A stretch of 64,000 nt of DNA from JBGCEZ01 sp045106735 (GCA_045106735.1 JBGCEZ010000022.1:209586-273585), one strand, 5' to 3'. Positions 45,324-55,039 are shown, counted from the first letter of the stretch. Notes: generated by a model not told the origin, from the sequence alone. Program-made: numbers and translations.

Positions 45324-48038
45324 GTGGCCAGCCGCACCACCCGTTCCCGAAGCACTGCGCCCCCCGCCGAACCGGCGTGCATCCTCGGTGCGCCCGGCGT
45401 CCCCGCGATTCTGATCGCTGGCACCCGGGTCCTTGAGTCGGCGGCGATGCGCTGGACCTACATCGTCGCCCATCGCTCGAGCTGGAATGAAGGCGCTCGC
45501 CGCGACGAGAAGGCCCAGCAGGCGCGGCAGCAGATCATCGACTTCGGCGTCACGCCGGCCCAACTCGCCGAGCTCGCCGCCGCCGGCCTCGTCCAGGTCA
45601 CCGTGCCCTACGACAATGAGTCGACGAATTGGGCCGCCCGCATCATGCCCTGGGAGTACCTGCTCTCGGCCGCGACCCGCCCCGATCGCACCAGCGGCCT
45701 CACCGTGATTCGCCATCTTGACCGGCGCAATGGCGTCGTCGATCCGCCGGCCGTCGCCGACCGCGGCATGCTCATCGCCAGCGCCCCCCAATTGCCCGAG
45801 GCCGAGCGCGACGCGGCGGCCGAACGCCGGCTGCTGGAGAACGGTCTCTTCCGCGAACTCCCGTCCGACGTCACGGAGATGCGCAACCCGTCGCTGGCCC
45901 AGATCGCCGACGCGGTCGCCCAGGCTTCGCCGGCCGTCGTCCACTTTGCCGGCGTGGATACCTACGGCGGCGCCGACCGTTTGGGCCGCGTGCTGCTCGA
46001 CCCGGCCATGCCCTCGGTCGGCCCCGCGGGCAGCGCGAGCACGACGACCAGCTCGGGAGCGCGGGCGAAGATGGGCACGGGCCCCGCGGCCAGCAAGTCC
46101 GCGCGCCCCGCGACGAAGGCATCGGCCGCGCCCGTGCCGGGATCGATCGCCCAACGCGCCATCGGCTACGCCCCGCTCTCCGGGGCGATCATGCCGGCAC
46201 CGGACGTCGACACGCGTCAGTCCGCGCCGGCCGAACCATTGACCAAGGCCGGCTTCCGTCCCGACGCCCTTCCCTGGAGCGCGGCCGACGACCTGCCCTT
46301 TGAACCCACGCGAACCATGACCGGCGGCGCGGCCACCAGCGCCGGCGGCCGCCGCGACGGCATCGTGCTGCAAGGCCTCCGGGGCGAGCCGGTCGCCGTT
46401 CCCGCCCTCTCCGTGGCCATGGCCTGCACGCGCGGCGCCCCCGCCCCGTCGCTGGCCGTCTTCACCATGCCGCGATCGGCCGCCCGCACCGCCGCCCTGA
46501 CGGTGGCCGAAGGCGCAAGCCTGGCCCTCGGCGTGCAAGACTCGCTGCCGCGCGACTTCATCGAACGCTTCGTCGCCGAGTTCTACGCCGCCTGGCGCGA
46601 GAGCGGTCACGACGCCCGGCTCGCCTTTGAACTCGCCTGGGCGGCGAGTCGCGACGTCGGCGGGAACCTGACCGGCAGCGGACTGGTCCTCTGGAGCGGC
46701 ACGTCGCTTCTGCCGGCCAATCACGGCGTGGCCGGCAACGACCGCGACGCGGTCCGCGAACGACTCGACCAGCAACGCGATCTGGTGCAGGAGTATCCCG
46801 ACCTCGCCGCGGCCCGTGCGGCCCTCATCGATCCGGCGGACATCGTCCCGCGGGCCAACCTCAACTATTCGCTGCTGCACAACCGCCAGCCCATGTTCGA
46901 CCGCTTCCGACTGCTCCACCGCGGTCCCGGCACGGTGGACAACGTGCTGGTCGAAGTCGACCTGCTGGCCGGACCGGAACGTCTGCCGTGGCGCGGCCGC
47001 ATCGCCATCGGCCCCACCCCGCTCTCGCTGGTCGACGACGTGTTCCTGCCGCTGACCAGTCGACTGGCCCGTTCACTCGACGAACACGTCCAAGGTTCGC
47101 TGACGGTGCGCATCTCGATCGACGGGCTGGGGATCCTCCACGACCGCAGCTACCGCGTGACGCTGCTGCCGATCGCCGAGTGGACCGACACCGACGCCGA
47201 CCGGCACTGGTTGCCGAGCTTCGTCTACCCGATGGATCCCGCAGTGCGCACGATCATCGACGCCGCCCAGCCGTACCTCGAAGCCATCGCCGACGATCCC
47301 CGGGCCGGCTTCGACGGCTACCAGTCCATTGACGATGCGGCCGATGCCCCGTCCGCCCGCGTCGACGCGCAGGTCGCGGCGATCTGGGCCGCGCTTTTGC
47401 ACGACATGCCGCTCGGCTACATCAATCCGCCGCCGGTCTATTCCGAAGCGTCGCAGCGATTGCGCACCCCGGCCGAGACGATTCGCGGCGGCCGTGGCAC
47501 CTGCCTGGATCTGGCCCTGCTCTTTGGCAGCTGCCTCGAGTACATCGACGTGCATCCGGTCATTTTCCTGATGCAGGGCCACGCATTCCCCGGCTGGTGG
47601 CGCAGCGACGTCGACCGCGAACGCTTCTTCAGCATGGACTACCTCGGCGAACTCGACGACGAAGCGATCGAGGACATGGTCGGCAGCGCGGGCCGGACCA
47701 ACGTGCCGAGCTGGATCGTGCCACGCTCGCGCTGGGCTGACGTGCGCGATCAGATCGCCGACGGCCGGCTCGTCCCGATTGAGACGGTCTGGATGACGAT
47801 CGCCGGCGGGTTCGGCGACGCGATGGACGAGGGCTGGGAGAACATCCTGGCCGCCGGCGAGTTCGACTGCATGGTCGACGTCACCGCCGCGCGGCGGGCC
47901 CGCCAACCGGTCACGCCGCTGCCAAGGGCAGGCATGGACCGGGCCGTCGAGTTCGGCGCGGACCTGCGCGGCGGCCCCGGCACAGCATTCGAGCGGGAAG
48001 CCGCGGCGCGGCGGCGCGGCCCGAGGAGTGGACGATGA
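45324..48038 (+). CDS. CHAT (caspase-like) protease fused to a transglutaminase-like domain
   Basis: The 904-residue protein has a CHAT domain in residues 42-445: MPWEYLL at 108-114 (the hallmark PWE-x-L), predicted catalytic H207 in AVVHFAG and C368 in AMACTRG, with a low-complexity insert (about 230-345) between them. It closes with FYAAWRESGHDARLAFELAW, the usual end of CHAT domains. Residues 510-630 look like a beta-sandwich. Residues 640-770 are transglutaminase-like: NPPPVYSEASQRLRTPAETI, then C727 in RGGRGTCLDLALLF and H753 in MQGHAFPGWW, the arrangement found at the N-terminus of DUF4011/DUF3320 helicases of defence loci. Start GTG 45324 has GAGGAA 10 nt upstream. The stop overlaps the next gene (ATGA). 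A proteolytic, signal-activated role is inferred. Confidence 0.85.
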   Translation: MASRTTRSRSTAPPAEPACILGAPGVPAILIAGTRVLESAAMRWTYIVAHRSSWNEGARRDEKAQQARQQIIDFGVTPAQLAELAAAGLVQVTVPYDNESTNWAARIMPWEYLLSAATRPDRTSGLTVIRHLDRRNGVVDPPAVADRGMLIASAPQLPEAERDAAAERRLLENGLFRELPSDVTEMRNPSLAQIADAVAQASPAVVHFAGVDTYGGADRLGRVLLDPAMPSVGPAGSASTTTSSGARAKMGTGPAASKSARPATKASAAPVPGSIAQRAIGYAPLSGAIMPAPDVDTRQSAPAEPLTKAGFRPDALPWSAADDLPFEPTRTMTGGAATSAGGRRDGIVLQGLRGEPVAVPALSVAMACTRGAPAPSLAVFTMPRSAARTAALTVAEGASLALGVQDSLPRDFIERFVAEFYAAWRESGHDARLAFELAWAASRDVGGNLTGSGLVLWSGTSLLPANHGVAGNDRDAVRERLDQQRDLVQEYPDLAAARAALIDPADIVPRANLNYSLLHNRQPMFDRFRLLHRGPGTVDNVLVEVDLLAGPERLPWRGRIAIGPTPLSLVDDVFLPLTSRLARSLDEHVQGSLTVRISIDGLGILHDRSYRVTLLPIAEWTDTDADRHWLPSFVYPMDPAVRTIIDAAQPYLEAIADDPRAGFDGYQSIDDAADAPSARVDAQVAAIWAALLHDMPLGYINPPPVYSEASQRLRTPAETIRGGRGTCLDLALLFGSCLEYIDVHPVIFLMQGHAFPGWWRSDVDRERFFSMDYLGELDDEAIEDMVGSAGRTNVPSWIVPRSRWADVRDQIADGRLVPIETVWMTIAGGFGDAMDEGWENILAAGEFDCMVDVTAARRARQPVTPLPRAGMDRAVEFGADLRGGPGTAFEREAAARRRGPRSGR

Positions 48039-49615
48039 CGACGACGACAGCCGACGACGAACGGTTCGCGGAACAGGCTGAGGCCCGTGCAGCGGAGTCC
48101 GCCTTTCTGGAGGACGTCGACGAAGCGATGCCGGACTTCGATGTCCGCCCGGTGTCAGCTCCTCCGTTCCCAGAAGAAACGAGCGTGCGTGATCTCCGCC
48201 GGGCCCGGCAGCGCTCGATCGACGGGCCGGTCACCCGCATGAGCCTGGTGGAAGATGGCGGCGGCATCCTGCGTTGGACACTCGGCGCGGGGCCCGCTCC
48301 GGCTCGCCCACGACCTGGCGGCGGTGGCAGCGGCGGCAGCAGCGGCGGACGACGCGGCGGCCCTGGACGGCGCGGCCCCGAGTCGGCCGGCCGCGCCCGC
48401 ATCCTGCGTCAGTTCAAATTCCGCGACCTGCCGCCGAACCTGATCGGCGCACGGCTCCAGTCACTCGACGAACGGCTGAATCCACACCAGGGCCTCAAGG
48501 AAATCTCGCCGCGATCGGGGAACGTCTTGGTGCGAGACGAAACGCCAGCCGCCAACGGCCGCATCCTTCTCCTGGTCCACGGGACGTTCAGCCGCGTCGA
48601 ACACATGCTCGACGAGATTCGCGCGACCGACGCCGGACGCGAATGGCTGGACGAGTGCCTGTCGGGCCCCCGCTACCAGCAGGTCCTGGCCTTCAACCAC
48701 CCGACGCTGTCGACGAGCCCGATCCTGAACGCGGCCCGTCTGGCCGATGCCTTTCGCGGTTCGGCGGCCACCGTCGACGTCATCGCCCACAGCCGCGGCT
48801 GCCTGGTCACGCGCTGGTGGCGGGAATGGCTCGCGTCTCCGGGGCAGTTGGCCGCTGGCTTCGCTCCCGGCGCGGGCGTCGGCATGCCCCCCGGTGCCGG
48901 CTCCGGCTTGGCTCCTGGTTTGGCTCCTGGTTTGGCTCCTGGCCTGGCTCATGGCTTGGCCCTCGCCCGCACGATCAACGTGGGCGGGCCGCTCGGCGGC
49001 ACGTCCCTCGCCGCGCCGCGGCAACTCAAGCACGCCCTGGACCTGATGGCCAACTACGCCCGGGCCATGCGCACCGCCGCCCGCATCGGCGGCATGGTGG
49101 TCCCGGCCGCCGCCCCATTCGCGTCGGCCGCCGGCGTGCTCTTCGGCCTGCTCGGCCGCGTCATGTCGGTCGCGGCCAAGACGCCGGCCCTGGACGCGGG
49201 CGTTTCGATGATCCCGGGACTGGCCGCCCAGTCCCGCGAGGGAGCCAACGACGACATTCTCGCCCTGCGCGGCCGCATGGACGCCCTCGACCGAACCGGC
49301 CGCCGCGCGGCCCTGGAATCCGTCCACGCGGTCACCTCAAACTTTGAACCCGAGGCCATGACCTGGCGATTCTGGCGGGCCTTTCGCGGCGTCCGCGGCC
49401 GCTTGGCCGACGCGGCGGCGGACACGATCTTTCCCGGGGCGAATGATCTCGTCGTCGACACGAGCGCGATGACCGAATTCGGGGATGATGTCTACCTTGA
49501 GCCGGCCCAGGTGCTCGACTTTGGCACCAGCCGTACGGTTCACCACACAAATTACTTCCAGCAGCCCGAAACCATCGCGCTGCTCCGCCGCGTCCTGCTC
49601 GAGTCCCCCCCGTGA
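48035..49615 (+). CDS. Alpha/beta-hydrolase (lipase-like) of the CHAT operon
   Basis: The 526-residue protein has a disordered N-terminus (first 120 residues, with a Gly/Arg-rich stretch), then an alpha/beta-hydrolase domain: strand and oxyanion motif LLLVHGTFS (178-186), nucleophile elbow AHSRG with S253, an Ala-Pro-Gly-Leu repeat insert (about 277-300), and a C-terminal segment NDLVVDTSAM plus TVHHTNYFQQPE that likely supplies the acid and histidine. This is a lipase- or esterase-type triad. The start overlaps the CHAT stop by 4 nt and the stop overlaps the next gene by 4 nt, so the three are translationally coupled. It could be the effector of the module; the substrate is unknown. Confidence 0.8.
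   Translation: MTTTTADDERFAEQAEARAAESAFLEDVDEAMPDFDVRPVSAPPFPEETSVRDLRRARQRSIDGPVTRMSLVEDGGGILRWTLGAGPAPARPRPGGGGSGGSSGGRRGGPGRRGPESAGRARILRQFKFRDLPPNLIGARLQSLDERLNPHQGLKEISPRSGNVLVRDETPAANGRILLLVHGTFSRVEHMLDEIRATDAGREWLDECLSGPRYQQVLAFNHPTLSTSPILNAARLADAFRGSAATVDVIAHSRGCLVTRWWREWLASPGQLAAGFAPGAGVGMPPGAGSGLAPGLAPGLAPGLAHGLALARTINVGGPLGGTSLAAPRQLKHALDLMANYARAMRTAARIGGMVVPAAAPFASAAGVLFGLLGRVMSVAAKTPALDAGVSMIPGLAAQSREGANDDILALRGRMDALDRTGRRAALESVHAVTSNFEPEAMTWRFWRAFRGVRGRLADAAADTIFPGANDLVVDTSAMTEFGDDVYLEPAQVLDFGTSRTVHHTNYFQQPETIALLRRVLLESPP
48898..48965. repeat. 12-bp in-frame repeat within the hydrolase gene
   Basis: About five imperfect copies of ggctcctggttt encode the Ala-Pro-Gly-Leu repeat; here the unit is a multiple of three. 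Confidence 0.8.
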
Positions 49616-50487
49616 TCGATTCGCCCCGCGCCGGCGGCCCGCTCCTGCTCCCGCCCATCGCCCGCCGCCGGACTCGCTGCCGCCGGCCGGCCGACGGCTT
49701 CTTTCCGCCGCGCCACGCCGTGGTCGCGATGCTGCTGCTCGCCGCCCTCAGTCTCGCCGGCGGCTGCGGACGGCTCGTCCACGGCACCGGACCGAGTGCC
49801 GGCGAGATTCCCGTCGTGGCCTGGGAGTCGCCCGGCTTCGGGCGTGGCTCGGCCGTCGTCCTGGGACCGGACCTGCTGCTGACCGCGGATCACTGCCTTG
49901 ACCAGACCCGGGCCGGCGGCGCGGTGGCCGGCGGCCAGCGGGTGCGCTACCAGTGGATCGGCGGCGGCCGACCGCCTGGCGCCCCGAGTCCGGAAGACCG
50001 GACCGTCGACATGGACGACGAAGCGAGCCTGCGGGCGGACTGGGCCGTCGTGTTGCTCACCCGGCCTCAGATTGCACGGCCGGGCCGGTTGACCGCGGCC
50101 GGTGACGAACCCGCCTGGCCCACCGCCGCAGTCCTCGACGCCGCCCCGCTCCGCGCCGGCGACCGCGTATGGATCGCCGGATACCGGGCCCGGCGGCTGG
50201 ACATCATTCCGGCCACGGTGATCGAAGCCCGCAGCCCCCGCACCGGGCGCGGCATGCCCCCCGGGACGGCTGCCTTGCAATTGCACGAGAACGTCGACCT
50301 GGCCGGAGCCTCCGGCGGCGCCTTGCTCCGACGGGCGGGGCCGAACGGATTTGCCGTCGTCGGCATCCTGACCACGCAGACCGGGGGCACCGAACGCGGC
50401 TTCCTGGTGGATCGCGAGTTTCAGATCGCCGTGGCCCGCACCCTCGACCGTGCCGTGCTGGACGTGATCGACGCGTCCGGCGGCTGA
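49612..50487 (+). CDS. Exported trypsin-like serine protease of the CHAT operon
   Basis: The 291-residue protein starts with GTG overlapping the hydrolase stop. A hydrophobic segment (AVVAMLLLAALSLAGGC, about 36-52) ends in a lipobox-like A-G-G-C, so it may be a lipoprotein. The trypsin-fold domain follows with H94 in LLTADHC, D143 in RADWAVVLL and S234 in LAGASGGALL, a complete triad. The long N-terminal region before the hydrophobic segment is Arg/Pro-rich, so the real start could be further in. Placement in a three-gene operon with CHAT and lipase-like proteins suggests a joint function. Confidence 0.82.
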   Translation: MIDSPRAGGPLLLPPIARRRTRCRRPADGFFPPRHAVVAMLLLAALSLAGGCGRLVHGTGPSAGEIPVVAWESPGFGRGSAVVLGPDLLLTADHCLDQTRAGGAVAGGQRVRYQWIGGGRPPGAPSPEDRTVDMDDEASLRADWAVVLLTRPQIARPGRLTAAGDEPAWPTAAVLDAAPLRAGDRVWIAGYRARRLDIIPATVIEARSPRTGRGMPPGTAALQLHENVDLAGASGGALLRRAGPNGFAVVGILTTQTGGTERGFLVDREFQIAVARTLDRAVLDVIDASGG

Positions 50488-50530
50488 TTGACGCACGCCG
50501 AAACGCGCGGTCCGGGTCACACGCCGGAGC

Positions 50531-50536
50531 TACCAT
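50531..50536 (+). promoter_or_regulatory. -10 box TACCAT of a leaderless start (uvrB)
   Basis: TACCAT ends 7 nt before GTG 50544. Confidence 0.55.
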
Positions 50537-50543
50537 CAGTCCC

Positions 50544-52649
50544 GTGAACGACCGCTTCTCCATCGTCAGCGATTTCGCCCCCACCGGAGATCAGCCGCAG
50601 GCCATCGATGCGCTGGTCACCGGGCTCGAGCAAGGGCAGCGCCACAATGTGCTGCTGGGGGCGACCGGCACCGGCAAGACGTTCACGATGGCCAACGTCA
50701 TCGAACGCACGAACCGCCCGGCCCTGATCCTCTCGCACAACAAGACGCTCGCCGCCCAGTTGTACGAAGAGATGAAGGAGCTCTTCCCGGACAGTGCGGT
50801 CTGCTACTTCGTCAGCTACTACGACTACTACCAGCCCGAGGCGTACATCCCCCAGCGGGATATCTACATCGAGAAGGATGCCTCGCGCAATGACGACCTC
50901 GACCGGCTGCGGCTCCAATCCACCAGCAGCCTGCTGAGCCGGCGCGACACGATCGTCGTGGCCAGCGTCTCCTGCATCTACGGCCTGGGTTCGCCGGAAG
51001 CCTACCGCGATCGAGTGCTGACGCTGACCGTGGGCGACGTGGTCGACCGCCGAAAGCTGCTGCTTGGCCTGGCCGACATGCAGTACGCCCGCACCGACCT
51101 GACCCTGGAGCGCGGGCAGTTCCGCGCCCGCGGCGACACGATTGAAGTGCATCCGGCGTACGAACAGCACGCGGTCCGGGTGGAACTCTTTGGCGACGAG
51201 ATCGACCGCATCCAGCTCATCCACCCGGTGAGCGGCGAAGCGCTGGCGGAAGACAACAACGCGTTCATCTTCCCCGCGGTGCACTACGTGCTGCCCGAGC
51301 AGCAGATGCAGGATGCCCTCGGCCGCATTCGCAGCGAGCTTGATCTGCGAGTGGGCGAGTTGCGCGGCGAGGGCAAGCTGCTCGAAGCCCAGCGACTGCT
51401 GGCCCGCACCAAGTACGACCTCGAGATGATCGAGGAAGTCGGCTACTGCAGCGGCGTCGAGAACTACTCGGCCCCGCTGGAAGGCCGGCCGCGCGGCAGC
51501 CGACCGCACTGCATGATGGACTACTTCCGGTACGTCCCGGGCTGCGAACCGGACGATTGGCTGCTGTTCATCGACGAATCGCACGTGACCCTGCCGCAGA
51601 TCCGGGCGATGTTCAACGGCGACCAGGCCCGCAAGAAGGTGCTCATCGACCACGGCTTCCGCCTGCCGTCCAGCCTGGACAACCGGCCACTGACCTTCGA
51701 TGAGTTCGAAGAGATGGTGCCGAACGTCGTCTACGTGTCGGCCACGCCGAGCCCGTACGAGCTGGAAAAGGCCGGCGGCGTGGTGGCCGAGCAGGTGATC
51801 CGCCCCACTGGATTGCTCGACCCGCCGATCACCGTCCTGCCGACGAAGGGCCAGGTCCCGGACATCATGGCCAAGTGCCGCGAGCGGGCCGAACGCAACG
51901 AGCGCACACTCGTGACGGTGCTCACCAAACGGCTGGCCGAAGACCTGACCGCGTACCTGGACGAGCAGGAACTCAAGGTCCGCTACCTGCACAGCGAAAT
52001 CGACACGCTCGAACGGCTGCAGATCATCCGTGAGTTGCGAGAAGGCCAGTTCGACGTGCTGGTGGGCGTGAACCTGCTGCGAGAAGGCCTCGACCTGCCC
52101 GAAGTTTCGCTCGTGTGCATCGTCGACGCCGACAAGACGGGATTCCTGCGCAGCGAGACCAGCCTGATCCAGACCGTCGGCCGCGCGGCCCGGAACTCGG
52201 GCAGCGAAGTCTTCATGTACGCCGACTCGGTCACGCCCCAGATGCAGGCGGCGATCGACGAAACCGAACGGCGCCGGGCCAAGCAGATCGCCTACAACGA
52301 GAAGCATGGCATCACGCCGACGACGATCCACAAGGCGATCCGCCGCGGCATCGAGCTCGAGCTCCGCGCCCGCCGCACCGCCCGCGACGTGATGAGCGGC
52401 AAGGAGCAAGCCGAAGAGACCTTTGACCGCGACCAGTTGGTCGTCGAACTCGAACGGGCGATGCTGGACGCGGCGCAGAAACTGGAGTTCGAAAAGGCCG
52501 GGCGGCTGCGGGATCAGATCAACGAACTCAAGAGCATGCCCGAAGGCGGCGTGGTGACCAAGAAGAAGCTGGCCAAGGCCGGCGGTCCCAAGCCGGGTCA
52601 AGCCCGCTCGCGGGCGGGCATCACCGGCCGCGGCAAGAAGAAGCGGTAG
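50544..52649 (+). CDS. uvrB: UvrABC system protein B
   Basis: The 701-residue excision-repair helicase has Walker A GATGTGKT (39-46), the damage-wedging beta-hairpin YYDYYQPEAYIP (92-103), DESH box FIDESHVTLPQ, motif VI QTVGRAARN, and the C-terminal UVR motif (VVELERAMLDAAQKLEFEKAGRLRDQI). It ends in a Lys/Arg-rich tail. The GTG at 50544 follows a -10 box by 7 nt, implying a leaderless mRNA separate from the CHAT operon. Confidence 0.97.
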   Translation: MNDRFSIVSDFAPTGDQPQAIDALVTGLEQGQRHNVLLGATGTGKTFTMANVIERTNRPALILSHNKTLAAQLYEEMKELFPDSAVCYFVSYYDYYQPEAYIPQRDIYIEKDASRNDDLDRLRLQSTSSLLSRRDTIVVASVSCIYGLGSPEAYRDRVLTLTVGDVVDRRKLLLGLADMQYARTDLTLERGQFRARGDTIEVHPAYEQHAVRVELFGDEIDRIQLIHPVSGEALAEDNNAFIFPAVHYVLPEQQMQDALGRIRSELDLRVGELRGEGKLLEAQRLLARTKYDLEMIEEVGYCSGVENYSAPLEGRPRGSRPHCMMDYFRYVPGCEPDDWLLFIDESHVTLPQIRAMFNGDQARKKVLIDHGFRLPSSLDNRPLTFDEFEEMVPNVVYVSATPSPYELEKAGGVVAEQVIRPTGLLDPPITVLPTKGQVPDIMAKCRERAERNERTLVTVLTKRLAEDLTAYLDEQELKVRYLHSEIDTLERLQIIRELREGQFDVLVGVNLLREGLDLPEVSLVCIVDADKTGFLRSETSLIQTVGRAARNSGSEVFMYADSVTPQMQAAIDETERRRAKQIAYNEKHGITPTTIHKAIRRGIELELRARRTARDVMSGKEQAEETFDRDQLVVELERAMLDAAQKLEFEKAGRLRDQINELKSMPEGGVVTKKKLAKAGGPKPGQARSRAGITGRGKKKR

Positions 52650-52657
52650 GCGGCGGC

Positions 52658-52795
52658 GTGGCCGAGGGCATCGAGGGATCTCGCAAGGCCGGGCGTGTCG
52701 TTCCAGACCTGCGCGACGGCCCCGTGCAGGTCGTGCCGCAAGACGGACCGTACGAATCGGTGGTCTTGCAGCAGCACGGGCGGCGGATCGATTGA
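52658..52795 (+). CDS. Possible 45-aa small protein downstream of uvrB
   Basis: A GTG-started frame 8 nt after uvrB encodes a 45-residue, mostly hydrophilic product (PVQVVPQDGPYESVVLQQHG in its second half). Codon use is like that of neighbours, but there is no recognisable motif and no clear Shine-Dalgarno. It may be fortuitous. Confidence 0.25.
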   Translation: MAEGIEGSRKAGRVVPDLRDGPVQVVPQDGPYESVVLQQHGRRID

Positions 52796-52847
52796 CGAGC
52801 TGAACGCTCAACGTACGGACGAAGGACGCCCAGCCGCGGCCCCGATT

Positions 52848-53411
52848 TCAATCGATTGGGAACAGCGCCGGCGGCACGACCTGCGCGGAGCGATCACCGA
52901 TCATCCACGCCGAGACGAACACGTCGACCGTCCGCTCGCGCTCCCGGTGGTCGATTCCCGCGAACTTCGCGGCCGACGGGTCGATCTCCGCTCGCCGCTT
53001 CGCCGACCTGTCCCGCAGGCGCCGCACCCCGGCCACGCGTCCGCCGTCCATGGCCAGCCACGTGGCCGCGTCGATGATCAGGGCCTGGACGAGCGGCCGG
53101 CGTGAATCGCCCACTGGCCAGGCTCGCCACGGGATCTCCCAGGCCTCGTGGGCCTCCCACCAAGCGCCGCCCTCGTGCAGATCGATTCCGGCGGCGATCG
53201 CCGCGGCGTGGACCGGGTCGAGGCCCCCCAGATCCAGCTCCGCCGGTGGCCCGTCCGGCAGCAGCGTTCTCGCCGCCTCGCGGGCGGGCGGCCAGCCGGC
53301 GGCCAGGGCGTCCACCTGCGGCACCGGCGACTCGGCCCGGCGAGCCGGGTGCACCGTGCGGCCCGGACGGTGCGGCGGGTCCGGGAGTCTGATCGTCGTC
53401 CACCTCGGCAT
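52848..53411 (-). CDS. DUF309-like protein
   Basis: The 187-residue protein carries the helical DUF309 pattern: LHEGGAWWEAHEAWEIPWRAW (about residues 78-98, the E-A-H-E core of the family) and PLVQALIIDAATWLAMDGGRVAGVRRL. The function of the family is unknown. The first 55 residues are Pro/Arg-rich. The start ATG 53411 has AAGGAAAG upstream. It is divergent from rsmB. Confidence 0.7.
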   Translation of the reverse strand: MPRWTTIRLPDPPHRPGRTVHPARRAESPVPQVDALAAGWPPAREAARTLLPDGPPAELDLGGLDPVHAAAIAAGIDLHEGGAWWEAHEAWEIPWRAWPVGDSRRPLVQALIIDAATWLAMDGGRVAGVRRLRDRSAKRRAEIDPSAAKFAGIDHRERERTVDVFVSAWMIGDRSAQVVPPALFPID

Positions 53412-53476
53412 CGGGCTTTCCTTCGGATCCAGGGGACCGGTGAGCGGTTGGAGGTCCACCGCACGGCCGGCCCCGG

Positions 53477-53482
53477 TACGCT
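53477..53482 (+). promoter_or_regulatory. -10 box TACGCT of a leaderless start (rsmB)
   Basis: TACGCT ends 7 nt before ATG 53490. Confidence 0.55.
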
Positions 53483-53489
53483 GGGCGGA

Positions 53490-54953
53490 ATGTCCGAACC
53501 ACGCCCCGAAAACGCCGCCTCCGCCCCTGCGTCCTCGCCAGCGCCAGCGTCCTCCGCTGCCGCCGCCGACCGCATCGCCACCGTCGATGACGACGGCATG
53601 GTGACGGGCGGTCCGATCGACGCCCGCGTCCACGCGGTGCAGCGCATCACCCGCCGGGTCCGGCAGTATCCCGAGTTCGAGATCGGCCCGCTCGAGTTCG
53701 ACGACCCGGGCATCGACCGACGCGACGCCGCCCTGGCCGCGGCCATCGACCACGCGGTGGCCCGCCGCTGGCTGACCCTCGAAGCGCTGCTCGCCCCGCG
53801 ACTCACCCGCGGCTGGGATCGCGTGGAGGCCAAGGTGCGGGCGTGCCTGATGGTTGGCGCCGCCCAGTTGCTCTTCCTGGACCGGGTCCCCGAACACGCG
53901 GCCATCCACGCCTCCGTGGAATTGGCCAAGCGGCTGGTGCGGCCCAAGGCGGGCGGCCTGGTCAACGCCGTACTGCGCGGGATCGCCCGCGACCGGCAGG
54001 AACGCCTGGACACGTTCGACCCCGCAAGTCGAAACCAGATCCCGCTGGCCGACGGCGGCGCGTGGCGCATGGGCACCGACATCTTTTCCGCCGACCCGAT
54101 TCGACGGACGAGCGAACAGACCTCGATCGGCATGGACCTCGTCGCCCGCTGGTACGCCGCATTCGGCCACGCCGAAGCCGAGCGCCTCTGCCGCCACGCA
54201 TTGGTCGACGCCCCCATCCTGGTGACCGGCCTCAGCGCCGACATCGCCCGCCCCGACGACGAGAAGCCGATCCTGCAACCGCACGCCGAACCCGGCTTCT
54301 TCGTGCTCGACGCCCCGCGCGAAACCCTCGGTGCGGTGCTTCGCGACCACCGTGGCTCGCGGGTGCAAGATCCGACGAGCGCTGAGCCGATCGCCGCCAC
54401 CGCCGAGATTCGGCCGACGACGATTCTCGACTTGTGTGCCGGCAAGGGCACCAAGACGCGGCAGCTTCGCACGCTGCACCCCAAGTCGCAGATTGTGGCC
54501 ACCGACGTCGACGATGATCGGATGGAGGTCCTCCGGGCCGCCATGCGTCAGGATCGCAACACGCGGGTGGTGGAGTACACCTCGCTCTCGACCTCCGGCC
54601 CCGACTTCGATCTGATCGTGCTCGACGTGCCGTGCTCGAATACCGGCGTCTTGGCCCGGCGGGTTGAAGCTCGCTACCGCGGCTCGGACACGCTGATCGA
54701 TGGGCTGGTCTCGACCCAGCGCCAAATCATCGCCGACGCGATGCGCGTGCTGAAGCCGGGCGGCCACCTGCTCTACGCCACGTGCAGTGTGGAGCCGGCG
54801 GAGAACGAGCAACAACTCGCGTGGATGCAGAAGTGGCATCCGCTGGAAGTCGTCCGCAGCGGTTGGAAGTTGCCGAGCGGCTTGCCGGGCGAATCCCCGA
54901 CGGACTACCGCGACGGCGGCGGCCACGCCCTGCTGCACCACACCGGCGGCTGA
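53490..54953 (+). CDS. rsmB: 16S rRNA (cytosine-5)-methyltransferase RsmB-like
   Basis: The 487-residue protein has a disordered Ala/Ser/Pro N-terminus, a NusB-like RNA-binding domain (about 50-170, with HASVELAKRLVRPKAGGLVNAVLR), and a Rossmann methyltransferase domain: SAM loop ILDLCAGKGTKTRQL, motif IV LDVPCSNTGVL and the catalytic-cysteine motif LLYATCSVEPAENE. It would methylate a 16S rRNA cytosine. The ATG at 53490 is placed 7 nt after a -10 box. Confidence 0.9.
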   Translation: MSEPRPENAASAPASSPAPASSAAAADRIATVDDDGMVTGGPIDARVHAVQRITRRVRQYPEFEIGPLEFDDPGIDRRDAALAAAIDHAVARRWLTLEALLAPRLTRGWDRVEAKVRACLMVGAAQLLFLDRVPEHAAIHASVELAKRLVRPKAGGLVNAVLRGIARDRQERLDTFDPASRNQIPLADGGAWRMGTDIFSADPIRRTSEQTSIGMDLVARWYAAFGHAEAERLCRHALVDAPILVTGLSADIARPDDEKPILQPHAEPGFFVLDAPRETLGAVLRDHRGSRVQDPTSAEPIAATAEIRPTTILDLCAGKGTKTRQLRTLHPKSQIVATDVDDDRMEVLRAAMRQDRNTRVVEYTSLSTSGPDFDLIVLDVPCSNTGVLARRVEARYRGSDTLIDGLVSTQRQIIADAMRVLKPGGHLLYATCSVEPAENEQQLAWMQKWHPLEVVRSGWKLPSGLPGESPTDYRDGGGHALLHHTGG

Positions 54954-55039
54954 GGCCGAACCCGGGAGCGAGCGGGCGAACCACGCGCCCCCGCCTCGCC
55001 CTCCGCCCCCGCCCCGGCCCCGGCTTCCGTGACCGGTGG

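Noticed and set aside
45324..50487. A bacterial gasdermin-type cell-death operon
   Set aside because: No gasdermin-like pore-forming protein is encoded in or beside the operon; the lipase-like protein is the only effector candidate.
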